Source of the DNA: Candidatus Albibeggiatoa sp. nov. BB20
GTDB taxonomy: Bacteria; Pseudomonadota; Gammaproteobacteria; Beggiatoales; Beggiatoaceae
Direction: 5' to 3'
DNA length: 45,080 nucleotides
Assembly: GCA_016744725.1 (NCBI GenBank)
Contig: JADGDW010000006.1
Span: forward strand, 11,652 to 56,731
A program made the translations under genes and the position numbers. Under the pieces are notes generated by a model that worked only from the letters and a program-made list of their open reading frames with translations, was not told the origin of the DNA and did not search any database. Within the stretch, counting starts at the first letter, position 1, and the number at the start of each line of letters is the position of its first letter. Below, one piece after another: positions 1 through 8,711 of the stretch.

Positions 1-48
1 GCTCATTATATAAGCAACTAACTTATTTGGAAGTCTGTTTAAAAATAA

Positions 49-80
49 AAAAGGCTGACAATTATTCAACTGACAGCCCA
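49..80 (-). terminator. Intrinsic terminator downstream of the response-regulator gene
   Basis: On the minus strand an imperfect 8-bp stem (GGCTGTCA against TGTCAGCC with one mismatch) is followed by a long T run (the A-rich stretch 41-52 on the plus strand). It lies downstream of the minus-strand regulator ending at 226, with the first MITE between them. A MITE insertion between gene and terminator would explain the distance. Confidence 0.6.
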
Positions 81-98
81 ATCTAAATATATTTGAGA

Positions 99-214
99 TA
101 TAGTCAATTTCGTTTTGGGTGTTAGGACTGGCAGTCCTATAAAACTTTAAATATCAATTGCTTTTAAAACTAAGGACTGCCAGTCCTGTATCATCTTAGA
201 ATAAAACGACTATA
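99..214. mobile_element. 116-bp MITE-like palindromic element, copy 1
   Basis: Ends are TATAGTC and GACTATA, an inverted pair consistent with insertion at a TA dinucleotide as in IS630/Tc1-mariner-type elements. Inside are two 15-bp near-palindromes, AGGACTGGCAGTCCT and its reverse complement AGGACTGCCAGTCCT, so the element can fold as one long hairpin or two small ones. Two further copies of exactly the same length occur at 25780 and 36026. There is no coding capacity. It ends 11 bp from the stop codon of the regulator at 226. Confidence 0.8.
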
Positions 215-225
215 CAAGCTTAAAA

Positions 226-1632
226 TTACATATTGTTTTTATTTAAGCGTTGCATTTTACTATATAACGTAGTGCGGTTAATTCCTAAAATTCGAGCGGC
301 TTGACTTAAATTGCCTTGGCTTTTATTTAACGCAGCATCAATATAACGTCGTTCCCATTGCAACAATACGTCATCCAGTGAAAAACCACCTTTACTCAAT
401 TTTTTACTAATCGCCTCATCACTATCCAATTCCAGCTCTTGTTTATCCATAAACTCATTTTCAAGCTCTGGCTCTAATTGCATACGAGTGATTTTTTGAT
501 TTGGATATTTTGCACCTAGACGAATCACAATATTACGCAGTTCTCGTACATTGCCCGGAAATGAATATGTGCCCCAAATTTTATGTGCCGCTTCATCTAA
601 TTGGAATAATGTCCCCATTTCGCCGTAAAACTTCTGAAAGTGGGTTAATAGCAAAAATTTATCTTCATCACGATCACAAACTGAAGGGACTTTCACGGTT
701 AAAACGCTTAAGCGATGATACAAATCCGCTCTAAAATGGCCTTTTCGCACTTCATCACGTAAATCTCTATTGGTTGAGGCAATAATCCGTGCTGACGATT
801 GACGCACACGGGTTTCACCTAAACGATAATATTCGCCATTTTCTAAGACACGTAATAATTTAGATTGCAAAGGCAAAGGCATCTCACCAATTTCATCTAA
901 AATCAAACTGCCTTGAGATGCTTCTTCAAAGAAACCTGCTCTGGCAGTACCCGCACCTGTAAACGCCCCTTTGGCATGACCAAATAATTGGGCTTCAAGT
1001 AATTCAGTTGTAAACGCCGCACAGTTCAAAGTTAAACAAGGTTCACTCAATCGCTTACTTTGAATGTGTAAACACTGGGCAACTAGCTCTTTACCAGTCC
1101 CGGATTCCCCTTCAATTAATACTGAAAAAGGTGAATCGGCAAATTGTTTAATTTGCGCCCGCAAAGTATCCATCGCTGCACTTTGCCCCACTAAACCACA
1201 TTCTTTTTGTTTAGCTTGGGGCTGTTTATGCCGCTCGGCTTCGTGGATCATTAATTGGTGACTCAAACGCGCTTTTAGCAATTCCATATCACAAGGCTTC
1301 GGAATAAAGTCAACTGCACCTAACGTCAGTGCGTGACGTACATTGTCCTCACTGTCTTGCCCTGATAACATCAGAATCTTCATGGCTGGATTAAATGTCA
1401 GGAGTTCTGACACTAAAGCAAACCCTTCATCTGGTGTATGCGGTGTCGGTGGTAATCCTAAATCCACTAACGCCACATTAGGCAGCACAGGCATTGAATA
1501 TAATAGATGCTTTGCTTCTTCTCTCGTAGAGACTGCATGAACCTTAAATCTATCCCTTAATACAAAAGCAAATGATTCTGTAATAATCGGATCGTCGTCG
1601 ATTAACAATAAGCTTGGTAATTCCTCGGTCAT
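226..1632 (-). CDS. Sigma-54-dependent response regulator (NtrC family, PrsR-like)
   Basis: An activator of about 468 residues with three domains. The receiver domain (about 5-125) has the acidic pocket DDD near residue 13, phospho-acceptor Asp57 in VDLGLP and the conserved KP motif. The AAA+ domain (about 145-375) has Walker A GESGTGKE, the sigma-54 contact loop GAFTGA and Walker B LILDEIGEMP. A Fis-type helix-turn-helix forms the C-terminus (NLSQAARILGINRTTLY). The ATG at 1632 is preceded by AAGGGA at 6 nt, so it is preferred over the in-frame TTG at 1638. The DLGLPP receiver signature resembles the PEP-CTERM/exopolysaccharide regulator PrsR, but the assignment to that subgroup is tentative. 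No histidine kinase is adjacent; a partner may lie outside the window. Confidence 0.88.
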   Translation of the reverse strand: MTEELPSLLLIDDDPIITESFAFVLRDRFKVHAVSTREEAKHLLYSMPVLPNVALVDLGLPPTPHTPDEGFALVSELLTFNPAMKILMLSGQDSEDNVRHALTLGAVDFIPKPCDMELLKARLSHQLMIHEAERHKQPQAKQKECGLVGQSAAMDTLRAQIKQFADSPFSVLIEGESGTGKELVAQCLHIQSKRLSEPCLTLNCAAFTTELLEAQLFGHAKGAFTGAGTARAGFFEEASQGSLILDEIGEMPLPLQSKLLRVLENGEYYRLGETRVRQSSARIIASTNRDLRDEVRKGHFRADLYHRLSVLTVKVPSVCDRDEDKFLLLTHFQKFYGEMGTLFQLDEAAHKIWGTYSFPGNVRELRNIVIRLGAKYPNQKITRMQLEPELENEFMDKQELELDSDEAISKKLSKGGFSLDDVLLQWERRYIDAALNKSQGNLSQAARILGINRTTLYSKMQRLNKNNM

Positions 1633-1700
1633 AAGCAATCCCTTCTAAGCAAAAGCATAATTGAGTCTCATAGCGCAAATAGTGTTCCAGTTTGAGTATT

Positions 1701-2552
1701 TTATTGTGTCAGTCCGATATTTCGAGCAATATTCAGCGTTAAGTTCGCTTTATTTAAGGTATAAAAGTGTATACCTGGTGCACCACCTTGAATCAAGCGT
1801 TCACACAATCGTCCGAGAAATTCTGCCCCAAATTTTTGTAAACTGTCACTATCATCTTTAAAAGCGTCTAGTTTCCAACGCAACCAACGTGGGATGTCCG
1901 CACCACAGGTATCGGAAAAGCGGCTTAACTGCTCAAAATTGCTGATGGGCATAATCCCTGGTACAACAGGAATATCAATGCCACGTTTTTGACATTCATC
2001 CATAAAATAGAAATAGGAATCAGCATTATAGAAATATTGCGTAATTGCTGCGTTCGCACCCGCTTCTACTTTTTGTTGAAAATATTTAAATTCTGTTTCA
2101 GCCGTTTTTGATTGTGGGTGAAATTCTGGGTAAGCTGCCACTTCTAGGTGAAAATAGTCACCCGTTTCTTCTCGAATAAAGCTAACCAATTCATTTGCAT
2201 AAGAGAATTCACCAATACTGCCTAACCAACCTGACGGTTTATCGCCACGTAAAGCCACAATCCGGGAAATACCGTTATCTTTATAACTTTGCAAAAGTGC
2301 TCGAATATTGTCTTTAGCACTGGCAATGCAAGATAAATGGGGAGCGGCTTGTGAGCCAGATTGCTGAATATGTACAACCGTTTCAAGGGTTTTTTCTTGA
2401 GTTGAGCCGCCTGCCCCAAATGTGACAGAGAAATATTCTGGGTTAAGTGCTTGGTTTAATTTATCGTGAACTCGTTTAAGTTTTTCCATACCTTGTTCAG
2501 TACGAGGTGGAAAGAATTCGCAGCTAACAGGTGTTGTTGTCATGGCATCCAT
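1701..2552 (-). CDS. metF: 5,10-methylenetetrahydrofolate reductase
   Basis: This flavoprotein reduces 5,10-methylene-THF to 5-methyl-THF, the methyl donor for methionine synthesis. The N-terminus carries the family signature EFFPPRT, then SVTFGAGGS and the RGD-containing strand IVALRGDKPSG. Further on are ITQYFYNAD and the VVPGIMPI segment. At 283 residues it is normal for bacterial MetF and lacks the regulatory domain of eukaryotic enzymes. Two in-frame ATGs (2552 and 2543) are possible; neither has a strong Shine-Dalgarno sequence and the first is listed. It is a single gene on the minus strand with no other methionine gene beside it. Confidence 0.95.
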   Translation of the reverse strand: MDAMTTTPVSCEFFPPRTEQGMEKLKRVHDKLNQALNPEYFSVTFGAGGSTQEKTLETVVHIQQSGSQAAPHLSCIASAKDNIRALLQSYKDNGISRIVALRGDKPSGWLGSIGEFSYANELVSFIREETGDYFHLEVAAYPEFHPQSKTAETEFKYFQQKVEAGANAAITQYFYNADSYFYFMDECQKRGIDIPVVPGIMPISNFEQLSRFSDTCGADIPRWLRWKLDAFKDDSDSLQKFGAEFLGRLCERLIQGGAPGIHFYTLNKANLTLNIARNIGLTQ

Positions 2553-3063
2553 CCGTTGATCTTTTATTTAATTTCCTGAAAATATTGTACCATGAGGATT
2601 GTTACCAGTCGCATTTTATCAATCAGAATCTTAATAAGATGGCTTTGGTTATTTGGATTGACCCTGTGATTATTGGAAGATAGGGTTTTATCGAGAACCA
2701 TCATTATTTTCGCATCGATTATTTAGAGTATTTAAGCTTTTAAGAATTGATGAGCTTAAGATGCAAAATTTAAAATAATATAGGGGCGTGACTGCATATT
2801 TTATCTGCTCAAATATCCTGATTCAATCTTCCTCATATTTCAATGTTTTTAAGCACTGTTTTGGGACTAAAACACGTTTCTATCACAAGTTATTTACCCA
2901 ATATGCAGCAATAAAGGAAAATATTGTTATCTTAAGTTAATCCGTGTAGGCTATCGGTCTACACCTCGTGCCGTTCTGATATGGGCATACTTCTTGCGAA
3001 ATAAGCACCAGAAGTCAAAATGCTGTTAGTAAAACAAACAGTGCGAACAGGAGTCAAAACGCT
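2553..3063. other. Intergenic region between divergent metF and the NTT-HEAT-cNMP gene
   Basis: About 510 bp without a convincing coding frame, separating divergently transcribed genes and so probably holding both promoters. It contains a small perfect inverted repeat, TGTTTT-GGGACT-AAAACA at 2857-2874, which could be an operator or hairpin. AGGAG at 3049-3053 is the likely ribosome binding site for the downstream gene. A near-repeated phrase (AGAAGTCAAAATGCT, AGGAGTCAAAACGCT) lies just before that gene. Nothing else was recognised. Confidence 0.4.
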
Positions 3064-6000
3064 TTGGTGCGTTGCATGTTAAACCATCTATTTTTGATAT
3101 TCAGCCAACTGGTCGGCAAAAACACAAATACCACTACTCGAAATGGTTATTTTTTGCGCAAATCTCTCGTTAAACTATTTAACTTAGAATTTGGAGAAGA
3201 ACGTTTAGTTTTTCTTAATTTTTTGCAATCTGTGTTTGTGGGAATGCCTAAGTTGTTCACCCTTATGGTAGCGAACTCATTATTTTTAGAAAAGTTCTCT
3301 GCCGAAAACTTGTCCTATGTCTATCTAGCCTCTTCATTACTCCTGCCATTAACAGGTTTGCTGCATTTATATTTTGAAAAGCGCATCTCTTATATCAAGT
3401 TGCAAAGCGGTACGCTGTTCGCTATGTCAATGGTTTCACTATTATTTTTAATAATGCTATGGATGACCCAAGCAACTTGGCTGATTATCGCGTTGTATAT
3501 TTGGCTAGCGGTAGAAATTGCCATGACCGACATTGTGTTGTGGGGCACAGCCAATCGATTATTTACAGTACGTCAAAGCAAACGCTTATTCGGATTAATT
3601 GGTACGGGCGGAATTATTACAGTTATTGTTGGTGGTTTGCTTACGCCTTATCTCGTGGCTTTGATCGGCACGCGCGGTTTATTGTTTTTCTCATTTGCAG
3701 GCTTCATTTTAGCGTTTTTCAATCTGCGTTATATGAATGTGGTATACCATAAAAAACTGGTGCAAAATTCAGGTAAGCAAGACAATAATAATGACAGCTC
3801 ACAATCATTTATCTCATCATTTACCTCATTATTTAAAAACCGCTATTTAGTCCTGATCTTCTTGTTTTTCACACTGTATTCACAAGTGATCTATTATTTT
3901 CTGGATAATATTTTTTATTTTCAGATTAATAGCTATTTCCCTGATGCTGATGAATTATCCAGTTTTATTGGTCAATTCTGGGCAGTATATGGCATTGGTA
4001 GCTTATTATTTCGTACCTTTGCTGCGGGACGTTGGATGAGTAAAGTGGGTTTACACGGTGGGATGCTGACAGCCCCATTAATCGTAGGCTTTAGCATGTT
4101 AGGCGTTATTGTCGTAAGCGTATTTGATCTATCTCCTCAAGCGGTTTTAATCTTCTGGCTGATTGCCATTACCAAACTATTTGACCGAATTTTAACGGGC
4201 TCTGTCACCACGCCTGCTTATCATACTTTATACCAGCCTTTTTCTTTAGAAAGTCGTACCCGTGTTCAAACCTTGACTGAATCAATTGTAGGCCCTTTAG
4301 GTGGGATTCTAACCAGTCTATCATTATTATTTCTCACCAAAGTCATGGGACTCAATATTGAACAGCTTACAGGCGTATTACTTGCCATCGTGGCCTTATT
4401 TGTATCTGTCAGTATTTTGACAATCCGTGAATATCGTAAAGCGTTAACCACTGCATTGAGTCGGCGCGGCTTAATCGGCACTGATTTATCCCTGGATGAC
4501 AATTTCAGCGTCCAGATTTTAGAAAATGGATTGCAAAGCCATCGCCCCAAAGAAATTCTATATTGTTTAAAACTGTTAGAAGAAGTCAAACATCATCATT
4601 TAAAACGCCATTTATTCCGTTTGATTCATCATGAAAATGAAGAAGTACGTGAAGGTGCTTACAGCGTGCTAGAGCGTTCGGGTTATGAAGAGGGTTTCTT
4701 GTCATTAAAACGCCGTTTGGCAATTGAAGATAGTCCCTATTTACGAGCCGCTTTATTGCGTTCATTGGCTGCAACCAGTGAAGCTGAAGCATTTGATATT
4801 ATTGAGCCTTATTTGGAATCGCAGGAAAGTGTAGTCCGTCAAGGCGCGATGGTGGCATTGATTCGTTATTGTGGGATTGAAGGCGCGGTGCGAGCAGGTA
4901 GCGTATTAATGGAATTGCGCGAATCGAAAAACTCTCAAGAGCGTGAATTTGCTGCCACAGTGTTAGGTCAAGTAGGTATTTCTAGTTTTTATCGAAGCTT
5001 ATTACTATTATTACGTGATGAAGATATTGAGGTGCGAAAGGCTGCATTATTGGCTGCGGGTCAGTTAGATAATCGAAAATTATGGCCATTGGTGATTGAA
5101 AGTCTGATACAACTCCCAACCCGTGAAGTGGCTGCCAAAGCATTGATTCATGCGCGTGAGTCGGCTTTCCCCGCATTAGAAGAAGCATACGAAGGTAACA
5201 GCAAAAATATTAAATTACTGCGTGAAATTATTCACATTTATGGACGGATTAAAAGTAAAAAGTCGATTACCTTATTGCTGCAAAAATTGAATGAGCCTGA
5301 CCGTAATTTGCGTTATGAAATTCTCTGGTCGCTGTATTTATGCGGTTATCAAGCGAATTCTACTGACTTGCACGTTATAGAAAATCTACTCACAGATGAA
5401 GTGTTCTATGGCGTAAGAGTGATTAATATGCTGCAAGACTTTGTCGGTGATATTCAAAGCACCTTATTATTTACCGCATTAAATTATGAATTAGTCAAAA
5501 CCCAAGCTCGTATTTTCTTGCTATTAGCCTCGATTTACCCTGCTGAATTGATTATGAAAGTATGGAGTAATTTTCGTGAATCCTCGGTTGAAAAACGGGA
5601 TTTAGCCTTAGAATTACTTGATAACTCGGTGAACAAAGCCCACAAAGCAATTGTGTTGCCCGTATTAGAAGTGAGTTTAGTCCAAAATTTACCTGTGGGA
5701 AAATATGAAGATGTCGGCTCTATTGTGCAATGGATTATTGAAATCTTATCTACAGATATAGGCTTAGGTAGCAATGCGTGGATTAAGACCTGCGCGATTG
5801 ATGCTGCGATGCAATTGTCTTCTTTTGAGGTCATGCAAGAGTATTTGACTCCGTTGCTACACGATAACGATAATTTGGTGCGTGAAACAGCTTGGACCGT
5901 ATTTTTAAAACAAGAGCAAGAAGATCATCAAGCTTTAGATGCTGTATTGGAAAAAGTCAAAATATTAAAATCGGTCAGTATTTTTTCACAAATTCCTGAT

Positions 6001-6873
6001 GAGATTTTAGCTGAAGCCACTAATTTTGTAGATGGAATAGAGATTCAAGAAAATGAGAATGTATTCCAAAAAGGTGAACTCGGCACAACGATGTATGTGA
6101 TTGCAGATGGTTTATTTCGTGTACATGATAAAGCGGATACTTTAGCAGTGTTAGGCAAAGGCCATATTTTTGGTGAACTCTCTGCACTTGACCCTGAGCA
6201 TCGCACCGCATCCGTTACCGCAATTGAGAAGAGTTATTTATTCAAACTATCGCAAGAAGAATTAAATATTTTAATTGAGAGTCATATTGAAGTGGCAAAA
6301 GGGATTATTCAAATTCTTTGTCAGCGTTTGAAAACCTCGATTAATCGTACTCATAAAGAAGATAAAACTGCGGATAAAAAGCCAGAAAAAATACCTGTTC
6401 AACTTGAAGAAGAAAATACAATTGATCCTGATGCTTTATATCAGTACAACGAAGTTCGCGACGAATTAACGTTGATTGAAAAAGTCATTATTTTGAAAAC
6501 AGTAAGTATTTTTGCTGATACACCCGATAATATTTTGTCAGATATTGGACATTTAACCAAAGAAGTCTATTTAGCCAAGGATGAGACTTTATTTAATAAA
6601 GGTGAAGTGGGTACTTCCATGTATGTGGTGGTCAGCGGCAAAGTCAAAGTGCATGATGGCGAACAAATGATTGCTGAATTAGGCGAGCGGGCTTTGTTAG
6701 GGGAAATGGCGGTATTATCGTCTGAGCCGCGTACAGCCTCAGTTACTGCCAGAGAGGAAACCTTATTATTATCTTTATCCCAATCATCACTATTTGAGCT
6801 TATGTGGGATCAGCATAAAGTGGTGCGTGGCATTATTCGGGTATTGATTCAACGTTTACGTAGTTTTAGCTGA
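3064..6873 (+). CDS. ATP/ADP-translocase-like membrane protein fused to HEAT repeats and two cNMP-binding domains
   Basis: A protein of about 1269 residues. Residues about 30-450 form roughly 10-12 hydrophobic segments resembling NTT/TLC-type nucleotide transporters of the major facilitator fold, although here the substrate is unknown. Residues about 480-960 are a helical HEAT-like array (repeated EVREGAYSVL, DSPYLRAALLRSL, DEDIEVRKAALLAAG units). Two Crp-type cyclic-nucleotide domains follow at about 965-1090 and 1139-1265, each with the phosphate-binding-cassette pattern (FGELSAL..HRTASV, LGEMAVL..PRTASV), including the Glu and Arg that contact cyclic nucleotides. There is no DNA-binding helix-turn-helix, so the cNMP domains probably gate the membrane part. 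The start is uncertain: TTG 3064 sits 10 nt after AGGAG, while ATG 3076 is 22 nt away. It is monocistronic. Confidence 0.8.
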   Translation: MVRCMLNHLFLIFSQLVGKNTNTTTRNGYFLRKSLVKLFNLEFGEERLVFLNFLQSVFVGMPKLFTLMVANSLFLEKFSAENLSYVYLASSLLLPLTGLLHLYFEKRISYIKLQSGTLFAMSMVSLLFLIMLWMTQATWLIIALYIWLAVEIAMTDIVLWGTANRLFTVRQSKRLFGLIGTGGIITVIVGGLLTPYLVALIGTRGLLFFSFAGFILAFFNLRYMNVVYHKKLVQNSGKQDNNNDSSQSFISSFTSLFKNRYLVLIFLFFTLYSQVIYYFLDNIFYFQINSYFPDADELSSFIGQFWAVYGIGSLLFRTFAAGRWMSKVGLHGGMLTAPLIVGFSMLGVIVVSVFDLSPQAVLIFWLIAITKLFDRILTGSVTTPAYHTLYQPFSLESRTRVQTLTESIVGPLGGILTSLSLLFLTKVMGLNIEQLTGVLLAIVALFVSVSILTIREYRKALTTALSRRGLIGTDLSLDDNFSVQILENGLQSHRPKEILYCLKLLEEVKHHHLKRHLFRLIHHENEEVREGAYSVLERSGYEEGFLSLKRRLAIEDSPYLRAALLRSLAATSEAEAFDIIEPYLESQESVVRQGAMVALIRYCGIEGAVRAGSVLMELRESKNSQEREFAATVLGQVGISSFYRSLLLLLRDEDIEVRKAALLAAGQLDNRKLWPLVIESLIQLPTREVAAKALIHARESAFPALEEAYEGNSKNIKLLREIIHIYGRIKSKKSITLLLQKLNEPDRNLRYEILWSLYLCGYQANSTDLHVIENLLTDEVFYGVRVINMLQDFVGDIQSTLLFTALNYELVKTQARIFLLLASIYPAELIMKVWSNFRESSVEKRDLALELLDNSVNKAHKAIVLPVLEVSLVQNLPVGKYEDVGSIVQWIIEILSTDIGLGSNAWIKTCAIDAAMQLSSFEVMQEYLTPLLHDNDNLVRETAWTVFLKQEQEDHQALDAVLEKVKILKSVSIFSQIPDEILAEATNFVDGIEIQENENVFQKGELGTTMYVIADGLFRVHDKADTLAVLGKGHIFGELSALDPEHRTASVTAIEKSYLFKLSQEELNILIESHIEVAKGIIQILCQRLKTSINRTHKEDKTADKKPEKIPVQLEEENTIDPDALYQYNEVRDELTLIEKVIILKTVSIFADTPDNILSDIGHLTKEVYLAKDETLFNKGEVGTSMYVVVSGKVKVHDGEQMIAELGERALLGEMAVLSSEPRTASVTAREETLLLSLSQSSLFELMWDQHKVVRGIIRVLIQRLRSFS

Positions 6874-6900
6874 CTGATTCATTATAAGCCGCCATATCGG

Positions 6901-6935
6901 TTGACAAAATGTACAGTCAATTATTTTATTTGAAT
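6901..6935 (+). terminator. Possible weak terminator between convergent genes
   Basis: TTGAC and GTCAA form a 5-bp stem with a 10-nt loop directly after the large fusion gene, followed by TTATTTTATTT. The stem is short, so this is only a candidate. The opposite gene ends at 6921, inside the same stretch. Confidence 0.3.
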
Positions 6936-7472
6936 TTTAAATTCACAAGCCAAGTGTTTAAATTGATTTATAAAAGATTGTGCACTGCTGAATTTTTGCT
7001 GAATTTCTTCAACCGTCAAATTAAGTAAAAAAGTGACATAATTATCGTGAACCAGTTTATTTCTCAATCTGCCCAATTCTAAAAAATCTTCTATTGCTAT
7101 TTTAAATTGCTCATTATCTTTAACCTGTTGTTTCATGAAAATTTTGAAATCATCACCAAATAATCCAAATAATCCAAAGAAGCTATTTGCATTTTTATCA
7201 TCCCATCGGAATAATGTATGATATTGACGGGTTAAGGCTTTTTTTGAAATGAATGAATAGGTTAAAGGGCAAGTTTGAGTATTGAGTGTATCAAGTAATA
7301 TCTTAGTTAATTTTGATTCAAAGTAGCTGGCACAAGCCAATAAAACGATTTTAGCAAATTGATTTTTATAATCATTGGCGAAACTTATTTCACCCTTATC
7401 TATCAATAAAGCGTAATTCTCAGTGTAATCTGAAAAAAGTTTCTCTATTGCTGATAACGCGTCATCTTGCAC
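6921..7472 (-). CDS. HEPN-domain protein, partner of the DUF262 protein
   Basis: A 183-residue, mostly helical protein with the HEPN RNase signature R-N-x3-H: RNKLVH at residues 137-142, in the context GRLRNKLVHDN. The N-terminal half (KIVLLACASYFESKLTKIL) resembles MAE_28990/RiboL-PSP-type HEPN proteins. HEPN proteins are metal-independent ribonucleases common in toxin-antitoxin and phage-defence systems; RNase activity here is inferred from the motif. The start is a GTG at 7472, one base after the TAG stop of the DUF262 gene. A ribosome site AGAGGG lies 7 nt upstream, so the two are translationally coupled. The expected function is an effector in a two-gene defence unit. Confidence 0.72.
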   Translation of the reverse strand: MQDDALSAIEKLFSDYTENYALLIDKGEISFANDYKNQFAKIVLLACASYFESKLTKILLDTLNTQTCPLTYSFISKKALTRQYHTLFRWDDKNANSFFGLFGLFGDDFKIFMKQQVKDNEQFKIAIEDFLELGRLRNKLVHDNYVTFLLNLTVEEIQQKFSSAQSFINQFKHLACEFKIQIK

Positions 7473-7473
7473 A

Positions 7474-8649
7474 CTATAACCCTCTTAATAAATCATGTGC
7501 TCGATTTAAACGTCCTAACATATTATTTTTTAAAGTCGGTTTATCTTGAATAAATCGTTTAAATTGCTCATCATTTTTCAAATTTTCAATAAATTGTGCT
7601 GTAATAGTGATTGTTTCAAGAGAGTTATTATCAAAAGCATCTTTAGTTGAGGCATAAAAAATGGATTCAAAAAGCATAATACTAAAGCGGTTAGAAGTTA
7701 AGATAATTTCAGCTTGTGTAAGCCCTTTGCAACTTTGTAAAAAATGTGTCCATAATGCTTGGTAATATTCAATTTTATCTTTATCTTGGTTAAATGATTT
7801 GGCATGATTAGAAAATTTATTCAAAAAGCCTTGTATTCTTGATTTATATTCATGTAAATACGCGATTAACGCGAATACTCTTAAAATTGCTTCCACATCA
7901 TTTAAGTGAATATTAGGTTCATCTTTACCCCAAATAATGCGCCATTGAGGGTTTTTATTCATTTCTAATAAAATACTCAAAAAATCTGAATGGTATAAAC
8001 TCATTCGTACTTCTTGCATTCCTAAATTCATACCACCACTGTTTAAACGATTAAATATTTCAAACATAGCTTCATTTTCTTCATTATTTACAACAGGTTT
8101 AACAATCATATTGCGAATAGTGGCAAGCTTTAAGCTGGTTTGATATTCATCATCTAAAGTGTCATAGCTTTTCCCAGCAAACCGATTTGAATGATCTTCA
8201 ATAATACCATCAAGCTTAAGTTTGAAATTTTGGAATAAATCATTATCCTGCATCACTTCTTCAGAAATATAGCCTTCTTTATCAAATATTTCACCAACTT
8301 GTACACGCTTCTCCATTTTAGGAAAACGCCCTTTTACAAAATAGTAAAGAGTCATCAAACGTTGTTGACCATCGATAACCAAAAATTCATTACGGCTACT
8401 TTCATATAAAAATATTTGAGGAATCGGGAGACCAATTAAGAGGGATTCAATTAGTTTAGAGGCTCGTTTTAAGTCCCAAACATAATGGCGTTGAAAGGAA
8501 GGAATTTTAAAAACTTTGGACTCAATAAAGCTAACAATGGTTAATATATTGAAATCATTAGGGGTAGTGGTGAGTTGATATTCATTAAGAGGATAGCCTT
8601 CTTCTTCATCTTCTTCAGTAGTTGATACTAATTCTGGACTACCTGTCAT
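7474..8649 (-). CDS. DUF262 (GmrS-like, ParB-fold) protein
   Basis: A 391-residue DUF262 protein. The diagnostic nucleotide-binding motif DGQQR is at residues 93-97 (FLVIDGQQRLMTLYYF), preceded by the family's IPSFQRHYVWD and LIGLPIPQIFLY segments and followed by the FNRLNSGG motif. DUF262 is the ParB-like NTPase/nuclease part of GmrSD-type restriction systems and of several defence islands. Here the usual C-terminal DUF1524 HNH nuclease is absent; the HEPN gene overlapping the 3' end takes its place. GGAG lies 7 nt before the ATG. The pair sits between metabolic genes and is AT-rich, which suggests acquisition. Confidence 0.85.
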   Translation of the reverse strand: MTGSPELVSTTEEDEEEGYPLNEYQLTTTPNDFNILTIVSFIESKVFKIPSFQRHYVWDLKRASKLIESLLIGLPIPQIFLYESSRNEFLVIDGQQRLMTLYYFVKGRFPKMEKRVQVGEIFDKEGYISEEVMQDNDLFQNFKLKLDGIIEDHSNRFAGKSYDTLDDEYQTSLKLATIRNMIVKPVVNNEENEAMFEIFNRLNSGGMNLGMQEVRMSLYHSDFLSILLEMNKNPQWRIIWGKDEPNIHLNDVEAILRVFALIAYLHEYKSRIQGFLNKFSNHAKSFNQDKDKIEYYQALWTHFLQSCKGLTQAEIILTSNRFSIMLFESIFYASTKDAFDNNSLETITITAQFIENLKNDEQFKRFIQDKPTLKNNMLGRLNRAHDLLRGL

Positions 8650-8670
8650 TATTTTACTCCAATAAGTTAA

Positions 8671-8701
8671 GGTAGGAGAGACTTTAACAATCTTTCCTAC
8701 C
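8671..8701. terminator. Stem-loop between ilvC and the DUF262 gene
   Basis: GGTAGGA (8671-8677) and TCCTACC (8695-8701) form a perfect 7-bp stem with a 17-nt loop. It lies directly after the ilvC stop on the minus strand and about 20 bp before the DUF262 start. No clean T run follows it on either strand, so it may be a weak terminator or an mRNA-stabilising hairpin. Confidence 0.4.
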
Positions 8702-8711
8702 TAAAAACTAA

